64,000 bases of DNA from Dactylosporangium roseum (GCF_025264685.1 NZ_CP073721.1:1107001-1171000); one strand, 5' to 3'. Positions 52,302 through 59,825 are shown, counted from the stretch's first letter. Translations and numbers: made by a program. Notes: generated from the letters alone by a model not told the origin.

Positions 52302-52627
52302 GACGTCCTCCCCGCCGGCGCCAGCGCCACCCCGTAGTTCCGGCCCCGCTTCCGCACGATCCACGTCTCCGCTTCCGTGCGCCCATCCCGGATGCCCGTG
52401 TTCGAGCGCCGCAGCAGATCGAGCAGGTCGGCGACGAACATCGGGTAGCTGCGTCCGCTGCTGTCGTTGAGCAGCACATACTTCGCCGACCGGCCCGACC
52501 GCATGCCGTCGAGCGCCATCACCGCCAGGAACGGCTCGTTCGCACGCCACTGGGCGTCTTGCCAGCGGTCGGCGTAGTGCAGCAGGTTCCCGTCGGCGTC
52601 GTACGGCACGTCGGTCACGGACGTCAT
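52298..52627 (-). CDS. hypothetical protein
   Basis: 109 aa from ATG 52627. Contains FLAVMALDGMRSGRSAKYVL, YPMFVADLLDLLRRSNTGI and ETWIVRKRGRNYGVALAPA. Its Shine-Dalgarno (GAGGAG) lies inside the tiny frame 52624-52653. Unassigned. Confidence 0.6.
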   Translation of the reverse strand: MTSVTDVPYDADGNLLHYADRWQDAQWRANEPFLAVMALDGMRSGRSAKYVLLNDSSGRSYPMFVADLLDLLRRSNTGIRDGRTEAETWIVRKRGRNYGVALAPAGRTS

Positions 52628-52653
52628 CGCGCGTACTCCTCGTCGTCGTTCAC
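52624..52653 (-). CDS. possible 9-residue coupling peptide
   Basis: The frame VNDDEEYAR starts in a GTGA overlap with the gene upstream and ends in an ATGA overlap with the gene downstream. It encodes the next gene's Shine-Dalgarno. It may only pass ribosomes along the chain. Confidence 0.35.
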   Translation of the reverse strand: MNDDEEYAR

Positions 52654-52841
52654 GACCCCTCCTCGATCTGCCCGGCCAGCGCCGCCAGTAGCGCCCGGCC
52701 CTGCTCGTCCAGCCGGGCGACCGCCGCGAGCCGCAACTGCTCGGCCTGCTGCGGCCGGTGGGCGCACAGGCTCGCCAGCGACAGCACGGCACCGGCGAAC
52801 TCCTCGGCGATGCACTGCTCCGTCCACGACAGGCTGGTCAA
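52650..52841 (-). CDS. hypothetical protein
   Basis: 63 aa, TTG start in a TTGA overlap and after GGAGGG. Helical: QCIAEEFAGAVLSLASLCAH and QQAEQLRLAAVARLDEQGRA. Unassigned. Confidence 0.55.
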   Translation of the reverse strand: MTSLSWTEQCIAEEFAGAVLSLASLCAHRPQQAEQLRLAAVARLDEQGRALLAALAGQIEEGS

Positions 52842-53184
52842 TCTCCCTCCTCGGCCCATTCGATCGCCGCCCGTCCGGCGGTGATCCCGTTTGTCTTCAC
52901 GTGCGGCGCAGCCTGCCGAGCCATCTCGAGCGCTGTCTCCAGGTCGAACCGGGTCCGGGCCAGGAACTCGTCGGAACGCTCCGACGGGATCGACTCGTAC
53001 ACCCAGGCGCCGTCGGCGGTGAGGCAGCGGTGCCGCCGGCGGTGAGGCAGCGGTGCCGCCGGCGGACCGCCCACCGGCCGGGCGCGACCCGGTCGACGGT
53101 GATCGCGAAAAGCCCCCAGTCCTGCACCGTCTCCGGGACGGCGCACACCGTGTAGCTCGTCGGCTCTGCCCACACGTCGGTCAC
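52838..53184 (-). pseudogene. hypothetical gene split by a 23-bp tandem duplication
   Basis: The first half (MTDVWAEPTSYTVCAVPETV to HRCLTA) and second half (DGAWVYESIPSERSDEFLAR to AIEWAEEGD) are in different frames. The junction holds two exact copies of a 23-bp unit (GGCGGTGAGGCAGCGGTGCC...). With one copy the reading frame is continuous and 107 aa long, in the same style as its neighbours. The duplication looks recent or reversible. Confidence 0.85.
53012..53057. repeat. 23-bp perfect tandem duplication
   Basis: Two head-to-tail copies of GGCGGTGAGGCAGCGGTGCC+GCC, followed by GGCGG. Being 23 bp, it shifts the reading frame of the gene it lies in. Confidence 0.9.
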
Positions 53185-53237
53185 GTCGCCGCCCCTCCGA
53201 TCGCCCTGATCTGCGCGGCCCGATGCTCGGCGGTCAC
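53181..53237 (-). CDS. possible 18-residue coupling peptide
   Basis: [18 protein letters not shown], starting in a GTGA overlap with the membrane-protein gene upstream and ending in a GTGA overlap with the split gene. Probably keeps translation continuous. Confidence 0.35.
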   Translation of the reverse strand: MTAEHRAAQIRAIGGAAT

Positions 53238-53455
53238 TGCGGGCCGCCCGTTGGGAACAGCCGCGCGGCGAGCCGCATCAACCCGGCGAGAATGAACACC
53301 ACGCCGGAGATGACGGCGACCGACACGAACGCCGCCGGGGAACCGGTCAAGATCCACAGCCCGATCGACATCAGGTACAGGCCGGCCATGACCGAGCCGA
53401 CCACGAACACGATCTGCTTGACGTCGTTGGCGAGACTCCGCCACCAGGTGGTCAC
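53234..53455 (-). CDS. small two-helix membrane protein
   Basis: 73 aa with two membrane helices ([20 protein letters not shown] and [20 protein letters not shown]) and a short basic end. Overlaps neighbours through GTGA junctions. Role unknown. Confidence 0.75.
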   Translation of the reverse strand: MTTWWRSLANDVKQIVFVVGSVMAGLYLMSIGLWILTGSPAAFVSVAVISGVVFILAGLMRLAARLFPTGGPQ

Positions 53456-53712
53456 GCCGACACCTCCACGGCGGGCAGTGTCTTGATCTCGGCGAGCTTC
53501 GCCTCCACCTGCTCAGTGGTCAGGCCCTGCGCGGTGCACAGCTCGCCGTCGTCGCTGTCCCATTCGACGTCAAACCGGAACGGGTGCACCGTGACGTGCG
53601 ACGGGGCGACGCCGACCTCGCGGCCGTTTGGGAACTCGTACTGCCACCACAGCGTGCTGCCGCTGCCGTGGTTGGCGAGGTTGTCGACGAGGTACGACTG
53701 GTCAACGGGCAT
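53452..53712 (-). CDS. YEFPN-motif small protein, paralogue 1
   Basis: 86 aa: [20 protein letters not shown]...[20 protein letters not shown]...TLP. The layout (YEFPN, beta strands, helix with VE, ending near a Pro) is shared with the gene at 54113-54367, so they are diverged paralogues. Unknown function. Confidence 0.65.
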   Translation of the reverse strand: MPVDQSYLVDNLANHGSGSTLWWQYEFPNGREVGVAPSHVTVHPFRFDVEWDSDDGELCTAQGLTTEQVEAKLAEIKTLPAVEVSA

Positions 53713-53723
53713 GACAGCCTCCT

Positions 53724-53918
53724 TCAGGCGTAGGGGTCGAATCCGACTTGGCCGCCGGGTTCGGTGATCGTGACGTCGCAGTCCATGTCGGAGATGGCGT
53801 GGTCGAGGAGGTGGTCGACCGTCCCGTCGGCTTTCGCCTGCTCGTACTCGGCACGGTTGACGGTGACGGTCGTGGTGCCGTGCTGCTCGATGGTCAGGGT
53901 GATCGTGTCGTCGGACAT
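53724..53918 (-). CDS. hypothetical protein
   Basis: 64 aa: beta-rich start [20 protein letters not shown], helix [20 protein letters not shown], strand [11 protein letters not shown]. Unassigned. Confidence 0.6.
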   Translation of the reverse strand: MSDDTITLTIEQHGTTTVTVNRAEYEQAKADGTVDHLLDHAISDMDCDVTITEPGGQVGFDPYA

Positions 53919-53927
53919 GAGGGCTCC

Positions 53928-54116
53928 TCAGGCTTGTTCGATGTCGTATTCGGTGATGACGAGCGCGTCCTTGACTTCGGCGATCAGCTCGTCAACGACG
54001 GACTCGTACTCGGCGAGCAGCGCGGGGCTGACGGCGGCGTACGGGTCGAGTTGACGCAGCCTTTCGATCCGGCGGACCTGCTGAATGGCGCGGGCCACGC
54101 GGGCGTCGGCGCTCAC
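53928..54116 (-). CDS. small helical protein
   Basis: 62 aa from GTG 54116 (GTGA overlap). Helical: [20 protein letters not shown] and [20 protein letters not shown]. Unassigned. Confidence 0.6.
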   Translation of the reverse strand: MSADARVARAIQQVRRIERLRQLDPYAAVSPALLAEYESVVDELIAEVKDALVITEYDIEQA

Positions 54117-54367
54117 TGATGCCACTCCGGCATGGCCATGACCTCGGCGGCCAGCCTGTCAACTTCCTCCACCGCCGCCGTGACGGTCACCTCTCCGCCT
54201 GGGCCGTCGTAGGTGACGATGGTGACGATGGTGTTGTCGCTGCCGACTTCGGCTTTCAGGACCATTCGGCGCCTGTTCGGGAACTCGTAAAACTCCCAGC
54301 CTGTTGCCCAGTCCTGCCGGTACTGCAGGAGGGAATCCCAGAACTCCCGGCGTGCTTGTCGATCCAT
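54113..54367 (-). CDS. YEFPN-motif small protein, paralogue 2
   Basis: 84 aa: FWDSLLQYRQDWATGWEFYE followed by FPNRRRMVLKAEV, DGPGGEVTVTAAVEEVDRLA and MAMPEWHQ. Shares architecture with the 53452-53712 protein. Unknown function. Confidence 0.65.
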   Translation of the reverse strand: MDRQARREFWDSLLQYRQDWATGWEFYEFPNRRRMVLKAEVGSDNTIVTIVTYDGPGGEVTVTAAVEEVDRLAAEVMAMPEWHQ

Positions 54368-54380
54368 TGGGGCTCCTTCA

Positions 54381-54578
54381 TCAGATGTAGCCGAGGCGTT
54401 CGGCAAGGGCCTGAAATGCCTCGGCGTAGTCGGGGCGCTCGGCCGCGAGGTCGCGGCACGGGCCGGCGAGGATCGTGTAGATCGCGGCGTCGGCGAGGCT
54501 GTCGTGCTCACGGCCGCCGGCGGCCTGCGCCTGGATCGCGGCCTCGACACGGTCGAACGCGGCGGGCATGTCGGTCAT
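54381..54578 (-). CDS. hypothetical protein
   Basis: 65 aa, helical (AFDRVEAAIQAQAAGG, SLADAAIYTILAGPCRDLAA). ATGA overlap with the gene upstream. Unassigned. Confidence 0.6.
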   Translation of the reverse strand: MTDMPAAFDRVEAAIQAQAAGGREHDSLADAAIYTILAGPCRDLAAERPDYAEAFQALAERLGYI

Positions 54579-54790
54579 AGCGCACTCGCCGCTGCGTAGG
54601 CCGCGCGCTCGATCTCGGCGACCGCGACGATCACGGCCGGGTCGGTGACGATGCCGTGCCGATACAGCGCCTCCAGCATCGGCAGCCGACCGGGGCCGAC
54701 GCACAGGTCGGTGTGCTCGCCGCCGCGGCAGCCGTTGCCCTTGCAGTGGGCGTCGCAGATGACGCCGACCAGGCGGAAGCAGGGGCACAT
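54575..54790 (-). CDS. cysteine-rich small protein
   Basis: 71 aa. The N-terminal half MCPCFRLVGVICDAHCKGNG plus CRGGEHTDLC has six Cys and two His, suggesting one or two zinc sites. Helix at the C-terminus (VIVAVAEIERAAYAAAS). Confidence 0.65.
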   Translation of the reverse strand: MCPCFRLVGVICDAHCKGNGCRGGEHTDLCVGPGRLPMLEALYRHGIVTDPAVIVAVAEIERAAYAAASAL

Positions 54791-54792
54791 GG

Positions 54793-55140
54793 TCAGTCCT
54801 CCTCGTCGGGGTTGCACCAGGTGCATTCGGGCAGGGTGATCGCCTTCTCCCACGTGCCTCCGACCAGCCGGTAGACGCACGAGCAGCCGAGGACGGAACC
54901 GGGCTGCGGCCCCGCGTAGTAGGACCACGGTGGCCGGGGTTCGGTCGGGCAGCGCAGGGTGACCGTGTCGCGCGGGTCGAGGTTGTCGACGTTCAGGCGG
55001 TCGAAGCCGGGCCAGGTGATCAGGGACCGGTCGCGGTGGTCGACGGCGACGACGACACGGACCGTGCCACGGTCGGGGACGAGCCGGTCACCGACACGGA
55101 TCTGCCACGCGGCGGCCGGCACGTCGATGTAGTCGGTCAC
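54793..55140 (-). CDS. hypothetical protein with C-terminal cysteines
   Basis: 115 aa from GTG 55140. Beta-rich (WQIRVGDRLVPDRGTVRVVV, RSLITWPGFDRLNV) with Cys near the end (VLGCSCVYRL, LPECTWCNPDEED). Unassigned. Confidence 0.65.
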   Translation of the reverse strand: MTDYIDVPAAAWQIRVGDRLVPDRGTVRVVVAVDHRDRSLITWPGFDRLNVDNLDPRDTVTLRCPTEPRPPWSYYAGPQPGSVLGCSCVYRLVGGTWEKAITLPECTWCNPDEED

Positions 55141-55331
55141 TCGGCCAACTCCTCGTCTCGGGCCTGCCGGACCTGCTCGAACAGGCTGCTCGTGAACCGC
55201 TCCATCGGGCCGGGGGCGTGCTCGGCGCGGTAGACGATGTTCTCGGCCTCGCGGACGGCCCGCCATTGGACGGCGGCCTCGAAGCTGCGCGGGTCAAGTT
55301 CGGGGTCGACGCCCCACTCGCTGGCGCTCAT
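55137..55331 (-). CDS. hypothetical protein, first gene of the module 3 chain
   Basis: 64 aa: SFEAAVQWRAVREAENIVYR and FTSSLFEQVRQARDEELAE, helical. Good Shine-Dalgarno (GGAGG). It opens a minus-strand chain of about 20 overlapping genes running to 50457. Confidence 0.65.
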   Translation of the reverse strand: MSASEWGVDPELDPRSFEAAVQWRAVREAENIVYRAEHAPGPMERFTSSLFEQVRQARDEELAE

Positions 55332-55358
55332 TGCAGCCTCCTGCGGTCGACCATTAGC

Positions 55359-55405
55359 GTCTCATTTGCAACACTAACAGTTAAGGAGGTTGTGTCAAGT
55401 GAGAC
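55359..55405. promoter_or_regulatory. divergent promoter region and imperfect operator of module 3
   Basis: GTCTCATTTGCAACAC and GTGTCAAGTGAGAC form an imperfect inverted repeat (55359-55405). The minus-strand promoter TTGACA (55393-55398), 16 nt, TAGTGT (55371-55376) lies within it. The TTTGCA core matches the operators of modules 1 and 2. Confidence 0.6.
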
Positions 55406-55415
55406 AGCAGAGTGG

Positions 55416-55421
55416 TACCGT
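55416..55421 (+). promoter_or_regulatory. -10 of the leaderless module 3 HTH gene
   Basis: TACCGT ends exactly 7 nt before ATG 55429, the same spacing as in modules 1 and 2. No strong -35 is seen, and no Shine-Dalgarno. Confidence 0.5.
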
Positions 55422-55428
55422 TCCACGC

Positions 55429-55650
55429 ATGATCAGGCCGAAGTGGCAGCCGGCGAGCGAGGAGCAGCGGAAGGCGCTGGCTGCCGCTGCGGCAGCGGCA
55501 CGAAAGGCCGATCGAGCCGAAGAAGAGACCTGGAAGCTGATCCTCGAAGCCCGCGACGCAGGCGTGCCGGACACGGTCGTGTGCGACCTGACCAACCGCA
55601 GCAGGGCAACGCTCAACCGAAAGTACGGACCACGGCGCGACAACGACTGA
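55429..55650 (+). CDS. small helix-turn-helix protein, module 3
   Basis: 73 aa. Ala/Arg/Lys-rich helix (SEEQRKALAAAAAAARKADR) then HTH-like WKLILEARDAGVPDTVVCDL and NRSRATLNRKYGP. Same size and layout as 45152-45382 and 50049-50279. Lies 24 bp before the predicted nuclease gene, which it probably co-regulates. Confidence 0.75.
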   Translation: MIRPKWQPASEEQRKALAAAAAAARKADRAEEETWKLILEARDAGVPDTVVCDLTNRSRATLNRKYGPRRDND

Positions 55651-55674
55651 TTACGACCGGCAGAGGGTTGCCCC

Positions 55675-56895
55675 ATGGACATGGTGCTGTTTAGCAATCT
55701 CTCGCTCGACGAGACCCTTCGAGGAGCGGCCCGGAAGATGGTCGCCCGACTTGAGAATTGGGAAGCGAATTCTCTACTCGGAACCCCGGTGGCCGACGTA
55801 ATCGATGAGCTGATGGACATCGGTTCCGTCGACTGTCCGCGCCTGCATCGCGACCAAGCGTGGCAGGAAGACCCGGTCGAGGACGTCGAACGCCGCGGCC
55901 ACCACCCGTACCGGGTCGAGAGGCGCTTCACCAAGTTCATCCTCGTGGTGCCGTTCAGCGGCAACCGCTCAGTGCTCGACCTCCGAACCTCGAAGCACAC
56001 GGGCAGCTATCCGTATGTAGAGAAGATGCGTGAGCAGGAAATATGGGTCTCTGCCGTCGGCGACGGCAAGAGCGCATCCACAGTCGAGGCCGAGCTCAAC
56101 GCGGCAGTAGACAAAGTCGAGATGTACCTGGGATGGGCGCGGGAAGAGATCGAACGCCATAATGGACAGTTGCAAGCAGAGCTGCCCGAGATGGTCGAGC
56201 GTCGGCGCGCAAAGCTCTTGGCTGACCGAAATCTTCAGGCTGCAATCGGATACCCGATCCGGCGCCGGGCCGACGCGGACACCTACGCAGTCCCCATCCA
56301 GCGGCGCGCTATCCGGCCGCAGCGCGGTCACCGGCAATCGGCCGCCCCTTTCGTGCCAGAGCCTGTGATGGCCGAAGCGGACTATAGGGCGGCACTCGCG
56401 GTACTCCGCACCTCGCGAAACGGGCTGGAACGGTCACCGCGCCTGGCCGCAAAGCTGAATGAGGAAGAGATTCGAGACTTTCTGCTTTTCAACTTGAACA
56501 ACAACTTCGAGGGTGCCGCAGCAGGTGAGGTGTTCAACGGCGACGGCAAGACCGACATCCTGATTCGCGTCGAGGACCGTAACATCTTCATCGGTGAATG
56601 CAAGGTGTGGAAGGGTCCGAAGACGATGGACGAGGCGTTTGACCAGCTCTTTGGCTACCTAGTCTGGCGCGACACCAAAGCGGCGATACTGCTGTTCATC
56701 CGCAGCGCCAACGTAACAGACGCGATCCGGAAGGCCGTAGCGAAGATCAAGGCGCATCCCAACTACAAGCGGCCGGCCCCGCCGCCAGCCGAGGGTGAGC
56801 ATGCGTTCGTCATGCACGCCAAGGACGACCCGGAGCGCGAGATCCACCTAGCACTTCTGCCGTTCGCGCTCCGGCCGCCAAGAGCTACAACTTGA
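55675..56895 (+). CDS. predicted PD-(D/E)xK-fold nuclease of unknown role
   Basis: 406 aa. N-terminal mixed domain (1-130) and helical arm (about 135-190, EELNAAVDKVEMYLGWARE-like). The C-terminal part carries a restriction-endonuclease-like core: helix LNEEEIRDFLLFNLNNNFEG, then GDGKTDILI (D294) and FIGECKVWKG (E308, K310), followed by the helix DEAFDQLFGYLVWRDTKAAI. It has no methylase or NTPase partner. Codon use is less GC-biased than its neighbours, suggesting separate acquisition. A standalone defence nuclease is one possibility; a recombination nuclease another. Confidence 0.8.
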   Translation: MDMVLFSNLSLDETLRGAARKMVARLENWEANSLLGTPVADVIDELMDIGSVDCPRLHRDQAWQEDPVEDVERRGHHPYRVERRFTKFILVVPFSGNRSVLDLRTSKHTGSYPYVEKMREQEIWVSAVGDGKSASTVEAELNAAVDKVEMYLGWAREEIERHNGQLQAELPEMVERRRAKLLADRNLQAAIGYPIRRRADADTYAVPIQRRAIRPQRGHRQSAAPFVPEPVMAEADYRAALAVLRTSRNGLERSPRLAAKLNEEEIRDFLLFNLNNNFEGAAAGEVFNGDGKTDILIRVEDRNIFIGECKVWKGPKTMDEAFDQLFGYLVWRDTKAAILLFIRSANVTDAIRKAVAKIKAHPNYKRPAPPPAEGEHAFVMHAKDDPEREIHLALLPFALRPPRATT

Positions 56896-57160
56896 CAAGC
56901 TGGTCGTGTAGCCGATTCAGCGCCGCGTTCGCGACCCGGATCGCTGCTTCCCGGGCCGCCGTCGAGTCCTCCGGATAGCAGTCGACCCGCCACCGGCCCG
57001 GCTCCACGTACAGCTTCCCGCCGAACCCGAGCGAGCCCATGAACCGGAACTCGGTGCAGCCGTGCGTCAGGTGGTGCACGAACTCGTCCCGGCCGTCCCC
57101 GCGGGCGCCGGCATGCCGGACCAGGATGTCGTAGACCGCGGTCGCCTGCTCCGGGGTCAC
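56885..57160 (-). CDS. hypothetical protein
   Basis: 91 aa from GTG 57160: MTPEQATAVYDILVRHAGAR, HLTHGCTEFRFMGSLGFGGK, GRWRVDCYPED. A beta-rich centre between helices. Its 3' end overlaps the nuclease gene by 11 bp on the opposite strand. Confidence 0.65.
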   Translation of the reverse strand: MTPEQATAVYDILVRHAGARGDGRDEFVHHLTHGCTEFRFMGSLGFGGKLYVEPGRWRVDCYPEDSTAAREAAIRVANAALNRLHDQLVKL

Positions 57161-57510
57161 ACCGGCCTCCCAAACGCCCGGCAGCCGAGCGTGCGGCCGT
57201 CCAGGTCCCGCACCACCTCGTGCGGCACGAGCAGGTCGTCGCGGTCCCGGTTGACCATCGCCACCGGGCGCGACACGACCAGCCACACGCCCCGCTCGGG
57301 CGCCGGAAGACCCTCACCGCCGCCGAACCGGATGTCGACGACCGGCACCCCGTCGACCGGCCGCACCCTGCCGATCTCCGTCTCGCCGAGCCGCGGCGGG
57401 CGGTCACACGGCGGTAGGATCACGACCGGCTCGACGGCGCCGGGCACGATCCGGTCCGGGCAGGTCGACGAGTAGACGTGCATCGGATGCGGGGTCAGGT
57501 TGATGATCAC
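57157..57510 (-). CDS. hypothetical phage-type protein
   Basis: 117 aa from GTG 57510 (GTGA overlap): MIINLTPHPMHVYSSTCPDR, VVILPPCDRPPRLGETEIGR, GVWLVVSRPVAMVNRDRDDL, LVPHEVVRDLDGRTLGCRAF. The NLTPHxxxVY opening and LVPxxxVRD closing recur in actinophage proteins of unknown function. Confidence 0.7.
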   Translation of the reverse strand: MIINLTPHPMHVYSSTCPDRIVPGAVEPVVILPPCDRPPRLGETEIGRVRPVDGVPVVDIRFGGGEGLPAPERGVWLVVSRPVAMVNRDRDDLLVPHEVVRDLDGRTLGCRAFGRPV

Positions 57511-57950
57511 GCCACACATCCGGCCAGCAGCACCTCGCGGGCCCGGGCGTACTTCCGTCGCAGCCGGTCTGCGGTCGCCTCGTCGAGGAGCGCCAGCCGC
57601 GCCTCGTCGCTGTTGGTCGCGTTGTCTGCGAGCTTCACGAGCCGCCCCAGCGGGTCCGCCGCCGCCCGTGCGATGAGGCCCATGTAGTCCTCGCCCTCGC
57701 GCCACGTCACCGCGTCCACGGCCCGCACGACAGCCTCGGGGAATCCCATCGCCCGTAGCTGGTCGAGCGTCACGTCGGTGTCCTCGACGATGTCGTGCAG
57801 GTAGCCGGCCATGACCGCCTCGTCGCTGTGATACTCCAGCCGGCGGGCAACCTCGGCGACATGCTCGAAGTAGGGGCGGCCGGCCTTGTCGACCTGGCTG
57901 CGGTGCGCCGCATAGGCAAGCTCGCGGGCGTCGTTCACTGTGCGGGTCAT
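57507..57950 (-). CDS. HD-domain (p)ppGpp hydrolase-like protein
   Basis: 147 aa. RelA/SpoT-hydrolase-like HD fold as in small alarmone hydrolases (MESH1/SAH): AYAAHRSQVDKAGRPYFEHV, AVMAGYLHDIVEDTDVTLDQ (metal HD) and ARAAADPLGRLVKLADNATN. It has no synthetase domain. In a mobile element it could lower alarmone levels in the host or act on a related nucleotide. Confidence 0.85.
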   Translation of the reverse strand: MTRTVNDARELAYAAHRSQVDKAGRPYFEHVAEVARRLEYHSDEAVMAGYLHDIVEDTDVTLDQLRAMGFPEAVVRAVDAVTWREGEDYMGLIARAAADPLGRLVKLADNATNSDEARLALLDEATADRLRRKYARAREVLLAGCVA

Positions 57951-57960
57951 GGTGGCCTCC

Positions 57961-58566
57961 TCAGCCGATGTTGGCCAGCGGGTCGTAAGACTGCCAGGAC
58001 TCGCTTCCACGCAGCGCAAGAACGGCCTGGTACTGAGCCATGAGCCAGCGCACGTCGCCCATCGCCGTGTGGCGGTCGAACGCGTCCGGGTCAACGCCGA
58101 TCATGCGGGAGATGTCGTCGGACTTGAGGCCAGCCCCGGCCGGGACGCCGAGCGCGCCGGCCACGTAGGCGGTGACGTCCCACGGGTGATAGTGCCACGA
58201 CGGGCAGAGTCCATACCGGCGCAGCAGGCGGTCGAGGTGCAGGTCGTCGAACGCGGGGTTCCCGCCGAGCAGCATCGCGCCGCGGGTCATCTGCTCGACC
58301 TTGCGGGCGGCGGAGAACTCCGGCAGGTATTCGCCGTCGGCGTCGCTGCGGTCGTCGTGCTGCTGCCGGTACCGCTCGTGGAAGCGGCCGAACTTGAGGG
58401 ACTGCGGGTCGGCGTGAGTCAGGTCGACGTCGGCGATGAAGAACTCGGCCTCGGTCTCGGTGCCGTCGGGCTCGCGGCGGACCATCGCGATCTCCCAGGC
58501 GAGGCGGGTCTCGCGGTGGAGCGAGATCGTCTCCGTGTCGGTGAACGTGAGGGCAAGGGGGGTCAT
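57961..58566 (-). CDS. DEDD-family 3'-5' exonuclease
   Basis: 201 aa. Exo I TFTDTETISL (D10, E12), Exo II GGNPAFDDLHLDRLLRR, Exo III DRHTAMGDVRWL with the conserved His and Asp. RNase T/DnaQ fold, metal-dependent. Ends 10 bp before the HD gene. May process DNA or RNA during element replication. Confidence 0.87.
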   Translation of the reverse strand: MTPLALTFTDTETISLHRETRLAWEIAMVRREPDGTETEAEFFIADVDLTHADPQSLKFGRFHERYRQQHDDRSDADGEYLPEFSAARKVEQMTRGAMLLGGNPAFDDLHLDRLLRRYGLCPSWHYHPWDVTAYVAGALGVPAGAGLKSDDISRMIGVDPDAFDRHTAMGDVRWLMAQYQAVLALRGSESWQSYDPLANIG

Positions 58567-59042
58567 AGAGTCTCCTTGATTCGGTCATTCAGGGCTTGGC
58601 TCATGTCGTCGGTCCACCGCCACGACGGCAGCCAGTCGTACATCGGGTCGAGTCGCCCGTCGGCAACGACCGCGGCGGCCTCGAGCGTGCCGATCTCCAC
58701 CTCGACGAGCGGCCGCATGTCCTCCGGCAGGCCCGGCAGGTACTCGCGGCGCCCCGCGGCGGCGTACCGGAGCAGCGCGGCCAGGTCGCCGGGCGCCGGT
58801 GGCGTCCACACGGCCGGCATGAACGCGGCCCGGCCGGCGTCGGTCAGCCGGGCCCGGAACGTGCGTGGCTGCTGCCCGGCCATGATGTCGACGAGCCCGG
58901 CGTCGGCGAGCGCGAGCAGCGCCCACTTCACCTTCGCCGGGATGTGCCACCACGTTTCGCCGGTGCGGTGCCGGGCGGCCAGCAGCTCGCAGATCAGGTA
59001 CTGGGTCGGGGGCAGCCAGTCGACGTCGGTGCCGGCACTCAC
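58563..59042 (-). CDS. winged-helix-like hypothetical protein
   Basis: 159 aa from GTG 59042. YLICELLAARHRTGETWWHI, KVKWALLALADAGLVDIMAG and RARLTDAGRAAF look like a winged helix; the C-terminus (MYDWLPSWRWTDDMSQALND) is Trp-rich. Unassigned. Confidence 0.65.
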   Translation of the reverse strand: MSAGTDVDWLPPTQYLICELLAARHRTGETWWHIPAKVKWALLALADAGLVDIMAGQQPRTFRARLTDAGRAAFMPAVWTPPAPGDLAALLRYAAAGRREYLPGLPEDMRPLVEVEIGTLEAAAVVADGRLDPMYDWLPSWRWTDDMSQALNDRIKETL

Positions 59043-59305
59043 GCCAGGTCTCCGTCGCACTCGGGGGTGCACACCTCGTGCGTCTGGCCGGCCGGGCACG
59101 CCAGGTTGTTGCAGTAGTCGCCGCACTCGCCGTGCATGTAGCCGTGCCGAGGACCGTCCGGCCCGTGGAAGCCGGTGCACTGGTGACGCTGGACCGCGGC
59201 CAGTAGCTCGTCCCAGGTGTCGCCGGGTTCGACGGACCGGATCTGGTGGCCGTGGCACTCCAGCCAGAGGGTGTCGCCGTCGGTGGTGATGTGGACGTTG
59301 CTCAA
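59039..59305 (-). CDS. cysteine-rich hypothetical protein
   Basis: 88 aa, TTG start in a TTGA overlap. Begins with a beta-rich domain (NVHITTDGDTLWLECHGHQI), then GECGDYCNNLACPAGQTHEV and CTPECDGD, with six Cys and several His for probable zinc binding. Confidence 0.65.
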   Translation of the reverse strand: MSNVHITTDGDTLWLECHGHQIRSVEPGDTWDELLAAVQRHQCTGFHGPDGPRHGYMHGECGDYCNNLACPAGQTHEVCTPECDGDLA

Positions 59306-59571
59306 CGCTCACCGCCTGGGTGCGTCACGGTCATCGACCGCCAGTCGACCCGCACATGCCGGGTGTTGGCCTCGGTGTGGGCGCGCTCATAGTCGGCGTC
59401 GCCGAGATACCACAGCGGGCAGCCGCGTCCATCATCGCGGAACCGGATGCCCTCCTCGTGCTCGAACGTGAACGAGGCGACCGGGCCGCGTGGCGCCGTC
59501 TCCGGCGAGATCCGGTCGGCCCAGCGGCGAAGCAGGCCAGCGAATCCCGACAGGTAGGTTCCCGAACTCAC
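59302..59571 (-). CDS. hypothetical protein
   Basis: 89 aa, GTG start. FAGLLRRWADRISPETAPRG then FTFEHEEGIRFRDDGRGCPL and RHVRVDWRSMTVTHPGGER. Unassigned. Confidence 0.6.
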   Translation of the reverse strand: MSSGTYLSGFAGLLRRWADRISPETAPRGPVASFTFEHEEGIRFRDDGRGCPLWYLGDADYERAHTEANTRHVRVDWRSMTVTHPGGER

Positions 59572-59825
59572 CGCAGCACCGCCTCAGTCGCCAGCCGCAG
59601 CGCCTCGCGGCAGCCCGCGAACTCGGCGCGCATCGTGACCGCGTCCACGTCGGGCAGCTCACCCTCGGCGTACGCCAACGCCAACTGCAGGGCGTCACGA
59701 GTCTGGCCGAGCAGCGCGTGGAGGCGGTCGTAGTGCTCCAGCAGGTCGATCGCGTCGTCCTCGGTCACCACGTCGCCGTCGGCGAGCTGCCGGCGAACCC
59801 ACGCAACCTTTCCGGGCTCGGCCAT
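59568..59825 (-). CDS. small helical protein
   Basis: 85 aa: VAWVRRQLADGDVVTEDDAI, LLEHYDRLHALLGQTRDALQ, LALAYAEGELPDVDAVTMRA. Coiled-coil-like. TGATG junction upstream. Unassigned. Confidence 0.6.
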   Translation of the reverse strand: MAEPGKVAWVRRQLADGDVVTEDDAIDLLEHYDRLHALLGQTRDALQLALAYAEGELPDVDAVTMRAEFAGCREALRLATEAVLR

